Shown: positions 35,296 to 45,450, counted from the stretch's first letter. The stretch: 64,000 bases of DNA from Marinobacter sp. AC-23 (GCF_001858325.1 NZ_MBPP01000044.1:1-64000); one strand, 5' to 3'. A program made the numbers and translations. The notes: a model not told the origin generated them from the sequence alone.

Positions 35296-36837
35296 ATGGA
35301 ATTCATTATACTTGTAGTCACCAGCTTCAAAACGCTGCTCGATCCTCTGGTACTGACCTACGTAATAGCAGGTTTTATAATCGGTACTGTTTTTTCCGCC
35401 ATTCCAGGGTTGACCGCAACATTGGCGCTGGCGTTGTTATTACCTCTGACATACAGCCTGGATGTCACCACAGCGTTGATGGCTTGCGCCAGTATTTATA
35501 TGGCGGGCATGTGTGGCGGCAGCATTACAGCGACCACCATAAATATCCCTGGGGCGCCCTCATCAATGATGACAGCCCTCGATGGCTATCCAATGCAACA
35601 ACAGGGCAAAGGAGCCTTGGCACTGGGGCACGCTGCCATTGGCTCGATGGTTGGTGGGGCTTTAGGTGCCATGTTGCTGATTGGCCTCGCGCCATTCATT
35701 GCCGAGGCATCGTTGCTGGTACAAACCACCGGTAAATTTTCGTTATTGGCGTTTGCTGTGATCGTTATCGTCATCGCGCAACGCGGCAAGATGATTAAAG
35801 CTGCCATGGCGGCATGCATCGGTTTAATGCTGGCAACCATAGGCCTGGATGCGATGGAGCCCGTTACCCGCTTCACCTTCGGGTTCAGCGACCTCACGGC
35901 AGGCATAGATCTGATGCCGGTGATTATTGGCACCTTTGCGATCAGTGAAATATTGATACAAGTCGGGGCCAAAAAAGAGGCTCGCCAAACTACAGAAGCG
36001 ATGAGCAAGGTAAAAATCAGACGTCGCGATTTCATCCCGCCGTTAGCAGACATTCGTAAAATTGGCGTTGTCTGTTACGTCAAATCGTCGTTGATTGGCT
36101 ACTTTGTGGGAACGCTACCCGGAGCAGGTGGATCGATGGGCAGCTTTCTGGCCTACGTTGAAACGGTACGCACCTCCTCAAACCCTGACAGCTATGGCAA
36201 GGGCAATCCAAAAGGGATTGCGGCATCCGAAAGTGCCAACAATGCCGTGTGCGGTGGCGCCTTGGTACCGATGCTGACGTTCGGCATCCCTGGCGATCCA
36301 ATTACCGCAATCATGCTCGGAGTACTCGTGATTAACGGTATTCAGCCGGGCCCTCAGCTGATGGCAGGGCAAGCTGATCTGATTGCGCCGGTGCTTGCCT
36401 CACTTTTATTCAGCGCTGTGATATTGATTCCTTTAACGCTGTTTTTGCTAGGCCCCTACTTCATCAAAATTGTCGCAATCCGCAAGGACGTACTCTATGG
36501 GTCTATTGCCCTTCTTGCCGTGGTAGGCAGCTACGTGGCTACGTATTCAACCTTTCAAATGATGATGGCGCTGGCGCTGGGTGTACTGGCGTACTACATG
36601 AGAAAGAATGATTTCCCGATCATCACCATGCTACTTGGATTCATTCTCGGCCCTAACCTGGAAGAGTTTCTACGCCGCTCGCTAGCCCTTTCCAATGGCA
36701 ACCCGATGACATTCTTTACCAGCCTCGACAGCTTGTTCTTCGTCGTTCTCACACTCGTTTTTGTTTACTTTCTTGCGATTAAAAAACCGCTCAAGCAGCC
36801 AGCCAGTAAAGCTCAGAGCTCTGAAGAAGTTATTTAA
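35296..36837 (+). CDS. TTT transporter large permease (TctA-like)
   Basis: 513 residues, about eleven membrane segments. AIPGLTATLALALLLPLTY, the first TctA signature, is followed by GGSITATTINIPGAPSSMMTALDGYPM and, in the second half, GTLPGAGGSMGSFLAY and LTFGIPGDPITAIMLGVL. With the upstream Bug protein and TctB it makes a sodium- or proton-driven importer of carboxylates. Confidence 0.95.
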   Translation: MEFIILVVTSFKTLLDPLVLTYVIAGFIIGTVFSAIPGLTATLALALLLPLTYSLDVTTALMACASIYMAGMCGGSITATTINIPGAPSSMMTALDGYPMQQQGKGALALGHAAIGSMVGGALGAMLLIGLAPFIAEASLLVQTTGKFSLLAFAVIVIVIAQRGKMIKAAMAACIGLMLATIGLDAMEPVTRFTFGFSDLTAGIDLMPVIIGTFAISEILIQVGAKKEARQTTEAMSKVKIRRRDFIPPLADIRKIGVVCYVKSSLIGYFVGTLPGAGGSMGSFLAYVETVRTSSNPDSYGKGNPKGIAASESANNAVCGGALVPMLTFGIPGDPITAIMLGVLVINGIQPGPQLMAGQADLIAPVLASLLFSAVILIPLTLFLLGPYFIKIVAIRKDVLYGSIALLAVVGSYVATYSTFQMMMALALGVLAYYMRKNDFPIITMLLGFILGPNLEEFLRRSLALSNGNPMTFFTSLDSLFFVVLTLVFVYFLAIKKPLKQPASKAQSSEEVI

Positions 36838-36936
36838 CCAGCTCTTTTCGGCGACTCCAGGCCGCCGGGCAGGGCTAATTTTCGATACGCCAGGATCTAA
36901 TCCTTTTTCTGTTATGTGCAATGTAGGAGCAAAAAT

Positions 36937-38514
36937 ATGCAACCTAAAGGTCAGCAACTAATCGGCCAAGACGCTTTTTTCGCAACCGGAGCTGCGATCC
37001 ACGCGATCAACCCCGCCACCGGTGAGCAACTTGATCCGGGTTATGCAAGCGGCAGCTCGGCCGAGGTCGAACGCGCATGCGGGCTAGCTGAGTCGGCAAG
37101 TCTCGAATTTCGAACATTATCACCGCAACTACGTGCTGAATTTCTGGACACTATTGCAGACCAGATCGAGGCGATCGGCGATGAACTGATCGAGCGCGGT
37201 ATGCTCGAATCCGGCCTTCCTCGCGCACGTTTAGAAGGCGAGCGGGGCCGGACTTGTGGCCAGTTGCGTCTGTTCGCATCCGTGGTGCGTGCAGGCGAAT
37301 GGCTCGATGTTCGTATCGATCCGGCCCTACCCGAGCGCAAACCTCTACCCAGAGTTGACCTGCGCCAGCAACATATTGCCCTGGGGCCTGTTGTGGTGTT
37401 TGGCGCCAGCAACTTCCCGCTAGCATTCAGCGTCGCCGGTGGTGACACCGCTTCGGCCCTGGCTGCGGGCTGCCCGGTTATTGTCAAAGCACACTCTGCT
37501 CATCCCGGCACCTCCGAGCTTGTAGGGCGCGCGGTGCAGGCTGCGGCCAAGCAATGCAAGATGCCCGAAGGGGTGTTTTCGCTGCTGTTTGGTTCCGGCA
37601 ACGACATCGGCCAGGCGTTGGTATCGGACCCGCGAGTAAAGGCAGTCGGCTTTACCGGCTCACGCCGCGGTGGCATGGCCTTGATGGCAACAGCCCAGGC
37701 TCGCCCTCAGCCGATTCCTGTTTATGCTGAAATGAGCAGCATCAACCCGGTATATCTGCTCCCCGAAGCGCTCGAGACACGAAGCCAGGCACTGGCTGAA
37801 GGCTTTATCGGCTCTCTGGCAATGGGCGCGGGCCAGTTCTGCACCAGCCCGGGTCTGGTCATTGCGGTTCGCAGCCAGGCGCTTGATGATTTTGTATCAG
37901 CGGCGTCCAAGGCGATCACCGCCGTTGCAGCTCAGACCATGCTGACACCGGGAATCCACAGCGCATATCAGCAGGGCGTCAAAGCGCTGTCTGAGAACGC
38001 CGGCGTTCGCTCGCTGGGTAATGGCGTGGAAAGCGAAGCTCCAAATCAATGCCAGGCCGCTCTGTTCACCACCTCTGCCGAAGCATTTATCAACGATCAC
38101 AACCTCCAGGACGAGGTGTTCGGATCCAGCTCTGTGGTGATCGAATGCGACGATATGGCACAACTCAAGCGTGTTACAGAAAAACTCGAAGGGCAGCTAA
38201 CGGCCACCATTCAGATGGAAGAGGCTGATACTGAACAGGCCAGGTCATTGCTGCCTACGCTGGAAGAAAAGGCAGGCAGGATACTGGTAAATGGCTGGCC
38301 GACCGGTGTTGAGGTGTGCCATGCGATGGTGCACGGAGGGCCGTTCCCGGCAACGTCAGACTCGCGCTCTACCTCCGTCGGAAGCAGTGCTATCCACCGC
38401 TTCTTACGCCCGGTTTGCTACCAAAACCTCCCTCAGGCGCTGTTGCCTGAAGCGCTCCGCGATGGAAACCCACTGAAGGTTTCTCAGCTAGTGGATGGCA
38501 AGCGAATCGTTTAA
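36937..38514 (+). CDS. NADP-dependent alpha-ketoglutarate semialdehyde dehydrogenase
   Basis: 525 residues, the length of the long KGSADH branch of the aldehyde dehydrogenases. [37 protein letters not shown] binds [15 protein letters not shown] carries the general-base Glu, and [13 protein letters not shown] carries the catalytic Cys at about residue 303. The family oxidises 2,5-dioxopentanoate to 2-oxoglutarate in pentonate, glucarate and hydroxyproline catabolism. TAGGAG lies 8 bases before the ATG at 36937. With the RraA-like protein and TTT importer it suggests uptake and breakdown of a sugar acid. Confidence 0.9.
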   Translation: MQPKGQQLIGQDAFFATGAAIHAINPATGEQLDPGYASGSSAEVERACGLAESASLEFRTLSPQLRAEFLDTIADQIEAIGDELIERGMLESGLPRARLEGERGRTCGQLRLFASVVRAGEWLDVRIDPALPERKPLPRVDLRQQHIALGPVVVFGASNFPLAFSVAGGDTASALAAGCPVIVKAHSAHPGTSELVGRAVQAAAKQCKMPEGVFSLLFGSGNDIGQALVSDPRVKAVGFTGSRRGGMALMATAQARPQPIPVYAEMSSINPVYLLPEALETRSQALAEGFIGSLAMGAGQFCTSPGLVIAVRSQALDDFVSAASKAITAVAAQTMLTPGIHSAYQQGVKALSENAGVRSLGNGVESEAPNQCQAALFTTSAEAFINDHNLQDEVFGSSSVVIECDDMAQLKRVTEKLEGQLTATIQMEEADTEQARSLLPTLEEKAGRILVNGWPTGVEVCHAMVHGGPFPATSDSRSTSVGSSAIHRFLRPVCYQNLPQALLPEALRDGNPLKVSQLVDGKRIV

Positions 38515-38532
38515 AAGCACTTGCACTGAGGC

Positions 38533-39216
38533 TTATTCCGTTCGGAAGCGCTTAATAAACGCTTCCGATTCGGCAATCGATTGTTCCATATTCCGAATCA
38601 AGGCATCCACATCCTGACGAATTTGCCCCAACTCGCCTTCAAGCGAGCCAATCGCCTGCGCGTTGAGATTATGCTTGAGGAACAGCACCTGATCCTCAAA
38701 GGCTTGCAAAACCGGGTCCATACGCTCTTCTGCTTTGTGCATCCGGTCAATCAGCTGACTGTACTGCTCGCGGGTTTCATTCAGCTTACGCTCACTGCTC
38801 TGGCGCAAAGACGTACTTTTGTATCGATCAAGCTCGTCTTCCCACTCTTCAAACAATGCGCCGGACACTTCTTCCACCGCATCAATCCGGTCGCGCACCT
38901 CTTCGGCGATGGACTCACTGTCTGAATAGGCGTCATTGATTTTCTCATACCGCTCTTTAAGCTCGGTGTCGGGCGAACTCACCACACTTTGGAAGCGTTC
39001 CAGCGCTGATCGGAAGGTTTCCTGGGCCTCATTTTGAGCATCCCGGGCATCGCCAACACGATCAACCAGAATCTCCCGTTTCTCGATACCCAGTTTTTCC
39101 ATGGTGTCGTAGTACAGTGAGCTACATCCGCCAATGATCAGCAAAATGGACATCAGCAACCCCGTGCTGATACGGCGCCCGGCGCGCGCTTTGGAATTCT
39201 GATTTATGTTGGACAT
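38533..39216 (-). CDS. DUF2959 lipoprotein
   Basis: 227 residues. A hydrophobic signal with lipobox LIIGGC (Cys about residue 31) is followed by a long charged coiled coil (VGDARDAQNEAQETF..., LKERYEKINDAYSDSE...). This is the DUF2959 family, whose function is unknown. It would be an outer-membrane or inner-membrane lipoprotein with a helical periplasmic domain. I chose the ATG at 39216. It converges on the dehydrogenase gene. Confidence 0.85.
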   Translation of the reverse strand: MSNINQNSKARAGRRISTGLLMSILLIIGGCSSLYYDTMEKLGIEKREILVDRVGDARDAQNEAQETFRSALERFQSVVSSPDTELKERYEKINDAYSDSESIAEEVRDRIDAVEEVSGALFEEWEDELDRYKSTSLRQSSERKLNETREQYSQLIDRMHKAEERMDPVLQAFEDQVLFLKHNLNAQAIGSLEGELGQIRQDVDALIRNMEQSIAESEAFIKRFRTE

Positions 39217-39437
39217 TGCAGTCCCTCCCCAAGATGAATAACAGCCTGATTTAAAGTGTTTAGCTCTAGTCCAAACCAACATTATATGCTTTTGGTGCCT
39301 CCGATCACGCCGGTAAAACGTATTATCCAACACGAATTGCATAACGCGCCAAAGTCACTAACAATCGGGCATGATTCAGCCGTATTGCAGAGCAAAGCTA
39401 CGGCGATAACATCATAAAACAACTTGGCGGAGACAAT

Positions 39438-40001
39438 GTGTCAATAACGACGGATGCGTTTGATTATGAGGCCTGTTTACACGCCTGTGCCAACCAAAGC
39501 AAGGAGGCATTGCGAGAGCTCTACCTCGAAGAGAGCGGCCGCCTGATGGGTGTTGTTTTTAATATTGTGAAGGACCGTGCCACTGCGGAGGACCTGATAC
39601 ACGACGTCTTTTTGAGAATCTGGCAGAAAGCACATACGTTCGATGCATCCCGTGGCAACTCACGAAGCTGGATTTACTCGATTGCACGGCACCTGGCCCT
39701 TGATTTTATTAGGTTTTCAAAACGGCAAGTGACTCAAAGTGAGGTCATCGAAGATATTCCCGATGCTCGTGACGGTGATTGGTGCGAGCGCATTAATTCA
39801 ACGCATTGGGGTAGTACGAGCAACAACCGGGTGCAGGACTGCATTATGGAACTGGAACCTGAGCGCAGGTCATGTATTTACCATGCGTACGTTAACGGTT
39901 ACTCCCAAAGTGAGATCAGTGACCTTCTCGGCGCCCCTTTGGGCAGTGTGAAATCCTGGATAAAGCGCAGCCTGCTGTCGTTACGGGAGTGCCTCGGATG
40001 A
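39438..40001 (+). CDS. ECF sigma factor (RpoE-like)
   Basis: 187 residues. Region 2 is AEDLIHDVFLRIWQKAHTFDASRGNSRSWIYSIARHLALDFIR, and region 4 is YSQSEISDLLGAPLGSVKSWIKRSLLSLRE. It starts at a GTG after GGAG; an overlapping ATG two bases upstream runs into a stop. ECF factors direct RNA polymerase to stress or envelope promoters. Its 3' end overlaps the anti-sigma gene by 4 bases. Confidence 0.95.
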   Translation: MSITTDAFDYEACLHACANQSKEALRELYLEESGRLMGVVFNIVKDRATAEDLIHDVFLRIWQKAHTFDASRGNSRSWIYSIARHLALDFIRFSKRQVTQSEVIEDIPDARDGDWCERINSTHWGSTSNNRVQDCIMELEPERRSCIYHAYVNGYSQSEISDLLGAPLGSVKSWIKRSLLSLRECLG

Positions 40002-40711
40002 AAACCAGTGATCATGAATCTCCGTATGAGCTTGCCGGTCAGTATGTACTGGGCACACTGCCAGAGGCAGAACGTCGAGCTGTTATTGAACGCCTGAAGA
40101 CAGATCAGGAGCTGGCGGAGTTGGTTGCCTATTGGGAAGAGAGGCTGGTGCCGCTATGCGATGTTGTTGACCCCATGCCGTTGCCAGACAGCGTGTGGGC
40201 GCGCATCAGCAATAGCGCCCAAGCTGAGGCCCTCGCCGCCGCGCACGACAAACAACCGCAACTGCCGCTCCTGAAAACCTGGTGGCACAACCTGCCTCTG
40301 TGGCGTGGCCTGACAGCCGCAGGCTTTGCCACGGCGTTGCTGCTTGGCGTAGCGCTCTCAGGCCAGCCGCAACAGCCTTCTTATCTGGTGGTACTGGCGA
40401 CGCCAGAGGGGCACTCACCGGGATGGGTGGTGCAAGCCAGCAATCACCAGACACTAACCCTGAAGGCGTTGGGCACCTATGAAGTGCCGCAGGGTAAATC
40501 TCTCGAGTTCTGGACCAAGGCGGATGACTGGAGCGCACCTGTGTCGCTGGGGCTGGTCAAGCCCGGCCAGACCTTAAGCATCAATGTGGATAAGCTGCCG
40601 CCGCTGGAGCAAAACCAGCTGTTCGAGATCACCCTGGAAGACGAAGCCGGTTCGCCGATTGGTAAACCAACCGGCCCGATCGAATACATCGGACGGGCAA
40701 TTCCGATCTAG
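39998..40711 (+). CDS. Anti-sigma factor, RskA-like membrane protein
   Basis: 237 residues. The N-terminal part (YELAGQYVLGTLPEAERRAVIERL) binds sigma; one membrane segment lies at about 105-123 (GLTAAGFATALLLGVALS); the periplasmic part has the anti-sigma-K domain pattern (YLVVLATPEGHSPGWVVQ, SLEFWTKADDWSAPVSLGLV). It has no zinc-binding HxxxCxxC motif. It holds the ECF factor inactive until signalled. The ATG overlaps the sigma stop (ATGA), with GGGAG upstream. Confidence 0.9.
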   Translation: MKTSDHESPYELAGQYVLGTLPEAERRAVIERLKTDQELAELVAYWEERLVPLCDVVDPMPLPDSVWARISNSAQAEALAAAHDKQPQLPLLKTWWHNLPLWRGLTAAGFATALLLGVALSGQPQQPSYLVVLATPEGHSPGWVVQASNHQTLTLKALGTYEVPQGKSLEFWTKADDWSAPVSLGLVKPGQTLSINVDKLPPLEQNQLFEITLEDEAGSPIGKPTGPIEYIGRAIPI

Positions 40712-40733
40712 GAAACCCGAGAATATCCAGCCA

Positions 40734-40761
40734 CAAAAAAGCCCGGGCATCGCCCGGGCTT
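40734..40761 (-). terminator. Intrinsic terminator of the beta-propeller gene
   Basis: A 9-bp stem AGCCCGGGC with its complement and a 3-base loop. On the minus strand it is followed by six or more Ts. It can also slow plus-strand transcription from the sigma operon. Confidence 0.9.
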
Positions 40762-40781
40762 CCTGTATTACCCGCGTCGCT

Positions 40782-42806
40782 TTATTCCGGCATCAATACA
40801 ATCGATTCCGGCGCAGTCGCTGCAACAATGTCGCTCGGAGCGGCGTTGTTAACCAGAGACGCATCTGTCAGGAAGTTTCTCCATATTTGGATCTGGCCAT
40901 TAATTTTCTCAGCCACATACAAGTCCTGTCCATCAAACGCGATATCAACGGGATTACCCAGCCCGGTCACATCAGTGCCGTCACCAGTATTGGCAATTCG
41001 TTTACCAACGTTGGTCACACCGTTAGCGGTTGATGCCATCAAAATGGTTTCCAATGCACCGTCATTGTCAGCGCCACCCGCCCCGACATCTGCCAGAATT
41101 AACGTATCAGAAGCCTGATCGTAGCGAATACCATGGATGTTTGTGGGGGCGGAAAACGCTGTTCCACCGACAGCCGGAGTAATAGTCCGGTCTGGCCCAC
41201 TCGCACCCATGTCCTGGGAGAAGTCGTCATACGCGGCAACTGTGCCATTGGTCAGTGCGACATAAAGCGTATCACCGGATGGATCATAATCACTTTCCCA
41301 TGGCGCCACGCCGCCAGTGCTGACAACAACCGGGGTTGCATTACCGCTGGCGCACGCACTGAACACCAGCATTTCGGCGCCGCCATTTTCGGCGACAATC
41401 ATCAGGCCGAGATCATCTGCAAGCTCAATACCCTTGGGCGACATTAGGCGAGTATTCGCACCGGTGATGGTACGGTCCTGGTTGGCATCAAAGCCATCAC
41501 GTGCACCGAGTGCACCAATAACTGCAATGCCGCTATTGGCCGTGGTGCCATCATCAAAGGTGATGTAGGCATTGCCATCGCGGTCAAGCGTGACATTCTC
41601 AATGCTTCCCAGGCCGGTATCGAATGCCAGCTGGGGCGCTGCAGCCAGCGTGCGGGCGTTAGTGAACAGTTGGCCGGACGTTGCCGAACCCGTTGCCGGA
41701 TTGCTAGTCGTCAGTACCTGGTATGCCGTCGCAGGGTCAACAATATCGGTCACACCGGGAGCCGGATCAGCATCCGGTACAACAGCCAGTGATTCAGGCG
41801 CTGGCGTGTCCAGAACCAGATCCGCCGCAACATCACCACCAGCCCGGCTGAAAATGTTCTGGTAGACAAGAATCGCGCCGCCGCCATTGGCTTTCTCAGC
41901 AATACGCACATCCGTGCCGTCCAACTGCAGGTCAACCGGGTTACCGAGACGCGTGTTGGGGCCTTTAAAGGTTGTGGCCGCTGTAACTTCACCATCTGCC
42001 ACACTGGCATCGTTGATCACATAGAGTTTGCCGTCGTCAGCTGAGCTGGCCACACCTACATCGCCTATGACCAACCTGTCACTCTCGGCATCGTAATCAA
42101 TACCGTGCATGTTGACCGACGCTTCGCCGTCACCATCAACCACGGAGAACGTGCGGTTTGCACCGCCAACACCGCGATCTGCAGAAAAGGCATCGAAAAC
42201 CGCAATCGTGCCATCCACCTGGGCAACAAACAGCCGATCGGAAGCATCATCGTAAACCAGGTCCCAGGCATTGGCCGTGAGCGCAACTGTTGCTACCGGC
42301 CCAACATTTCCAGCAGCCGCTGCACCCATCAGCAATAAAGTGCTGGCGCCGTTGTTAGCCACCACAACAAGACCGTCGCTGGCGATCGTGGCGATACCTT
42401 TGGGGTTGGCGAATGTGGTGTTGGCGCCGGTAATCTCATAACTTGCGTCACCGCTCATCCGCGTCGCCGCGCTGCAAGCTGTTACCAGGTTGCCGGTACT
42501 TCCAAGATCACCAGCCTGAACCAGGCTGCCGGCCTGATTGATCAGCACACCCTCGTTCGCGCCAGTGGTGTAAGTATTCTGCAGCCCAAGGTCCTCATCA
42601 CGGACCCGGACGTTATTGTCCGATGCACTGTTACTCGCCACAAAAATGGTCGCAGGTGCAAATTCTGGCGGCCCATCTATGACCACGTCATCGTTATCAT
42701 TGTCGGAACCACAACCTGAAAGCCCAACCAGAATGCCGGATACAGACGGCGCAAGAAGTGTTTTTTTAGGCCATTTTCCATGTTCTGAAAAGTTATTAGG
42801 TTTCAT
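40782..42806 (-). CDS. Large beta-propeller lipoprotein
   Basis: 674 residues. Signal with lipobox GLSGC (Cys about 32), then an Asp/Asn-rich linker (GSDNDNDDVVIDG). The body repeats NHL/propeller-like blades with recurring phrases such as TTFANPKGIATIASDGLVVVAN, YDDASDRLFVAQVDGTIAVFD, MHGIDYDAESDRLVIGDVG and GNPVDLQLDG. The whole set occurs twice, so the protein is two homologous halves of roughly 320 residues. It faces the ECF sigma/anti-sigma pair tail to tail and may be its target or sensor partner. Function unknown; likely surface or periplasmic. Confidence 0.8.
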   Translation of the reverse strand: MKPNNFSEHGKWPKKTLLAPSVSGILVGLSGCGSDNDNDDVVIDGPPEFAPATIFVASNSASDNNVRVRDEDLGLQNTYTTGANEGVLINQAGSLVQAGDLGSTGNLVTACSAATRMSGDASYEITGANTTFANPKGIATIASDGLVVVANNGASTLLLMGAAAAGNVGPVATVALTANAWDLVYDDASDRLFVAQVDGTIAVFDAFSADRGVGGANRTFSVVDGDGEASVNMHGIDYDAESDRLVIGDVGVASSADDGKLYVINDASVADGEVTAATTFKGPNTRLGNPVDLQLDGTDVRIAEKANGGGAILVYQNIFSRAGGDVAADLVLDTPAPESLAVVPDADPAPGVTDIVDPATAYQVLTTSNPATGSATSGQLFTNARTLAAAPQLAFDTGLGSIENVTLDRDGNAYITFDDGTTANSGIAVIGALGARDGFDANQDRTITGANTRLMSPKGIELADDLGLMIVAENGGAEMLVFSACASGNATPVVVSTGGVAPWESDYDPSGDTLYVALTNGTVAAYDDFSQDMGASGPDRTITPAVGGTAFSAPTNIHGIRYDQASDTLILADVGAGGADNDGALETILMASTANGVTNVGKRIANTGDGTDVTGLGNPVDIAFDGQDLYVAEKINGQIQIWRNFLTDASLVNNAAPSDIVAATAPESIVLMPE

Positions 42807-42926
42807 AGCGTCATCCTCAAATTTTGGTTATTGACCCTCCCAAAGTAACTCTGTTGGCGCAGGCCTCAGGATGACTACTCAACAACTCCGAAATTGGAGG
42901 CAGTATTTTTCAAAAAAGTTTGAAAG

Positions 42927-42960
42927 CTATCGAAGGCTGGGACCTATCGAAGGCTGCAAC
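42927..42960. repeat. Tandem 17-bp direct repeat
   Basis: Two adjacent copies of CTATCGAAGGCTGxxAC differ at 2 positions (GGGAC and GCAAC). They lie in the gap between the propeller gene start and the TauE gene end. Confidence 0.6.
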
Positions 42961-42982
42961 CTACCGGTGCACCCTAATGCCG

Positions 42983-43804
42983 TTAAAGCAACACGCTGAC
43001 CATACCCACACTGCTGACAATCAACAGCACTATTCCCAGCAGGCGGAAAAACACCGGTGTTTCGGCTTTCATAATGCGCTCATGAAAGCGTAGCCCGATC
43101 ACATGCCCTGCGGCGGCGCAGGGTAGCAACCACAGGTGGTGAATCAGTTGCAGGTCCAGCCCCACCCAAATGAACGCTGCCAGCTTGATCAACACCAGAA
43201 TGAACCAAAGGCCGAACAGCGTATCGCGCAGTTTCTCCCGCGCAACATGCTGCGCCGCAACCGCAATAATCAGCGGAGCGCCTATCAGCGAGGTGCCGCT
43301 GATGTAACCACCTGCCATCAACAGGGCCACATCCACGGTTTTACTGTTGCTGCGAAACGGCCGATTAATGATGTACGACACCGAGTAAATTGCGACGATC
43401 ACAAAAATAATCGCACTCAACACATTTGCTGGCAGCGTAAACAACCCAAACACGCCAATCAGCTTGGGCACCAGCATAATGCGCAGCATTCGCCACAGGT
43501 AGGGCCAGTCAACCGTGCTCTCCGTCGCTTTTACGGCAGCATCCGGCCCAAACCCGGTTAATTTCTGGCTGCCCTTACCACCTTTACCGTTGTGGCTGCG
43601 GTTGTTCATCCAAATGGTCAGCGATGAAAACACCAGCAGGTGCACCGCGATGATGGGCAGAAATACCAGCGGGTCGTCTTTCACCAGCAGCAGGAATGGC
43701 AGCGACAGCACCGCCCCGCCAAAGCCCAGGCCAGAACGTACAAACCCACTCCAGATGAAAATGAGCGCAACCAGGCCATACTGAATTAGTGAAAGATCTG
43801 ACAT
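42983..43804 (-). CDS. TauE/SafE-family permease
   Basis: 273 residues with about eight membrane segments. SGFVRSGLGFGGAVLSLPFLLLV at the N-terminus and GGYISGTSLIGAPLIIAVAAQH in the second half are the duplicated TauE/SafE signatures. Members move sulfonates, sulfite or other anions. A 40-residue polar insert (NRSHNGKGGKGSQ...) lies after the third segment. Part of this gene (43460-43517) is duplicated at 54701-54758. Confidence 0.9.
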   Translation of the reverse strand: MSDLSLIQYGLVALIFIWSGFVRSGLGFGGAVLSLPFLLLVKDDPLVFLPIIAVHLLVFSSLTIWMNNRSHNGKGGKGSQKLTGFGPDAAVKATESTVDWPYLWRMLRIMLVPKLIGVFGLFTLPANVLSAIIFVIVAIYSVSYIINRPFRSNSKTVDVALLMAGGYISGTSLIGAPLIIAVAAQHVAREKLRDTLFGLWFILVLIKLAAFIWVGLDLQLIHHLWLLPCAAAGHVIGLRFHERIMKAETPVFFRLLGIVLLIVSSVGMVSVLL

Positions 43805-43854
43805 AACATCCTGAGTAGTATGAAAATTTCAGCCCGAGTATAACGGTTTTCCAT

Positions 43855-43879
43855 AAAAAACACCGGGCAAAGCCCGGTG
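43855..43879 (-). terminator. Intrinsic terminator of the tctCBA operon
   Basis: An 8-bp stem CACCGGGC with its complement and an AAA loop, followed on the minus strand by six Ts. It lies 43 bases beyond the tctA stop. Confidence 0.9.
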
Positions 43880-43921
43880 CGTTATCCCTTACCTATCCGC
43901 CAAAACGGTGTGCCAAGGCGT

Positions 43922-45448
43922 TTAATCGCTCACTGGCCCCTCCTTGATGGCGGAGCGCATGCGCCGGCGTAGCAAGGGCCCGAACAGCGGTGGCAACACC
44001 AGGCCCAGGCCGGCTACCAGCCACAAACCAATGGCCAAGGGGCTTGACCAAAGCGTTGTCCAGTCGCCGTCAGACAGTATCAGCGCATGGCCCAGGTTTT
44101 TCTCCATTTCTGGCCCCAACAGCAGGCCCAGAATAATGGGCACCATGGGAATTTCCAGTTTGCGCAGAATGAACCCGCCAACCCCAAAGACAATCATGAA
44201 ATACAGATCAAAGGTGCTGTGGCTGATGGAGTAAATGCCCACAAACGCCACCATGGTCACAATTGGCAGCAGGTACATCGGCGGCACAGATAACAGCCTT
44301 ACAAACACTCCAATCATCGGAATGTTCAGCACCAACAGCAATACGTTACCAATCAACAGCGCGGCGATCACACCCCACACAATGTCGGCGTTCTGGGTGA
44401 ACATCAGCGGCCCTGGCGTTATGTTCAGGGAAATCAACATAGCCAGCAACACCGCTGTGGTGCCGCTACCCGGCACACCCAAGGTTAACATTGGCACCAA
44501 GGCGCCAGACGCCGCACCGTTATTGCCCGCCTCCGGCGCCACTACGCCACGAATGTCGCCTTCGCCAAAGCGGCCTTTTTTGCCCAGCACCGATTTTTCC
44601 AGGGTGTAGCTTATAAAGCTGCCCAAAGACGCACCGGCACCCGGCAGCACACCGGCAATAAAGCCCAGCACACCACCACGCAGCTGGGTGGGAATTGTCG
44701 ACACAATCTCTTTAAAGCTCAGTGTTAGCTTGCCCACTTTCACTTTGCTGCGGCCTTTGCCCATACGCGCTTCTACAAAAAACAGAAGCTCGGATATGGC
44801 AAACAGACCCACAATCGCCAAAATGAAGTCGATGCCCTCATACAGCTCCAGCACACCGCCGGTGTAGCGTTGGGTGCCGGTGGATATGTCGATACCCACG
44901 GTAGAGATCATAATGCCCAGTGTTGCGGCGATTACCGTCTTCATCGGGTTTTTGCCGGTTATACCGCCGAGCGTGGCGAACGCGAGCAAAAACAGCGCGA
45001 AGTATTCCGCCGGCCCAAAGGTCAGCGCAAAGCGCGCCAGCACCGGAGCCAGCATGATCAGGCCTATGGTACCGATCAGACTGCCCGCGAAGGACGCAAT
45101 CGCTGAAATAGCCAACGCATCTGCGGCACGGCCTTGTTGTGCCATGGGATAGCCGTCCAGGCAGGTCATCATGGCCGGCTCGTCGCCCGGAATATTCAGC
45201 AAAATCGACGAAATCCGGCCGCCGTACATAGCGCCGGCGTAAACCGAAGTGAGCAGAATCATCGCGGTTTCAGGCGGCAGCCCCAAGGTGAAGGCCAACG
45301 GAATCAGAATGGCAACGCCATTCGCCGGGCCCAGGCCTGGCAGGCAGCCAATCAAGGTGCCCACAAAGGCACCAAATAGCGCAAACATCAGGTTGTACGG
45401 TGTCAACGCCACCGCAAACCCATCCATCAGAAAGCCAATGGTTTCCAT
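43922..45448 (-). CDS. tctA: TTT transporter large permease
   Basis: 508 residues. GCLPGLGPANGVAILIPLAFTLGLPPETAMILLTSVYAGAMYGGRISSILLNIPGDEPAMMTCLDGYPM is the canonical first half-signature; GVLPGAGASLGSFISYTLEK and LTLGVPGSGTTAVLLAML the second. It lies last in tctCBA, and a GGGAGG site precedes the ATG at 45448. It probably imports tricarboxylates such as citrate, judged by the adjacent CitA-type kinase. Confidence 0.96.
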   Translation of the reverse strand: METIGFLMDGFAVALTPYNLMFALFGAFVGTLIGCLPGLGPANGVAILIPLAFTLGLPPETAMILLTSVYAGAMYGGRISSILLNIPGDEPAMMTCLDGYPMAQQGRAADALAISAIASFAGSLIGTIGLIMLAPVLARFALTFGPAEYFALFLLAFATLGGITGKNPMKTVIAATLGIMISTVGIDISTGTQRYTGGVLELYEGIDFILAIVGLFAISELLFFVEARMGKGRSKVKVGKLTLSFKEIVSTIPTQLRGGVLGFIAGVLPGAGASLGSFISYTLEKSVLGKKGRFGEGDIRGVVAPEAGNNGAASGALVPMLTLGVPGSGTTAVLLAMLISLNITPGPLMFTQNADIVWGVIAALLIGNVLLLVLNIPMIGVFVRLLSVPPMYLLPIVTMVAFVGIYSISHSTFDLYFMIVFGVGGFILRKLEIPMVPIILGLLLGPEMEKNLGHALILSDGDWTTLWSSPLAIGLWLVAGLGLVLPPLFGPLLRRRMRSAIKEGPVSD

Positions 45449-45450
45449 GG

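Noticed and set aside
40782..42806. Beta-propeller lipoprotein as an adhesin or quinoprotein dehydrogenase
   Set aside because: Blade repeats fit an NHL-like propeller, but no cofactor or cadherin motif is visible, so no function is assigned.
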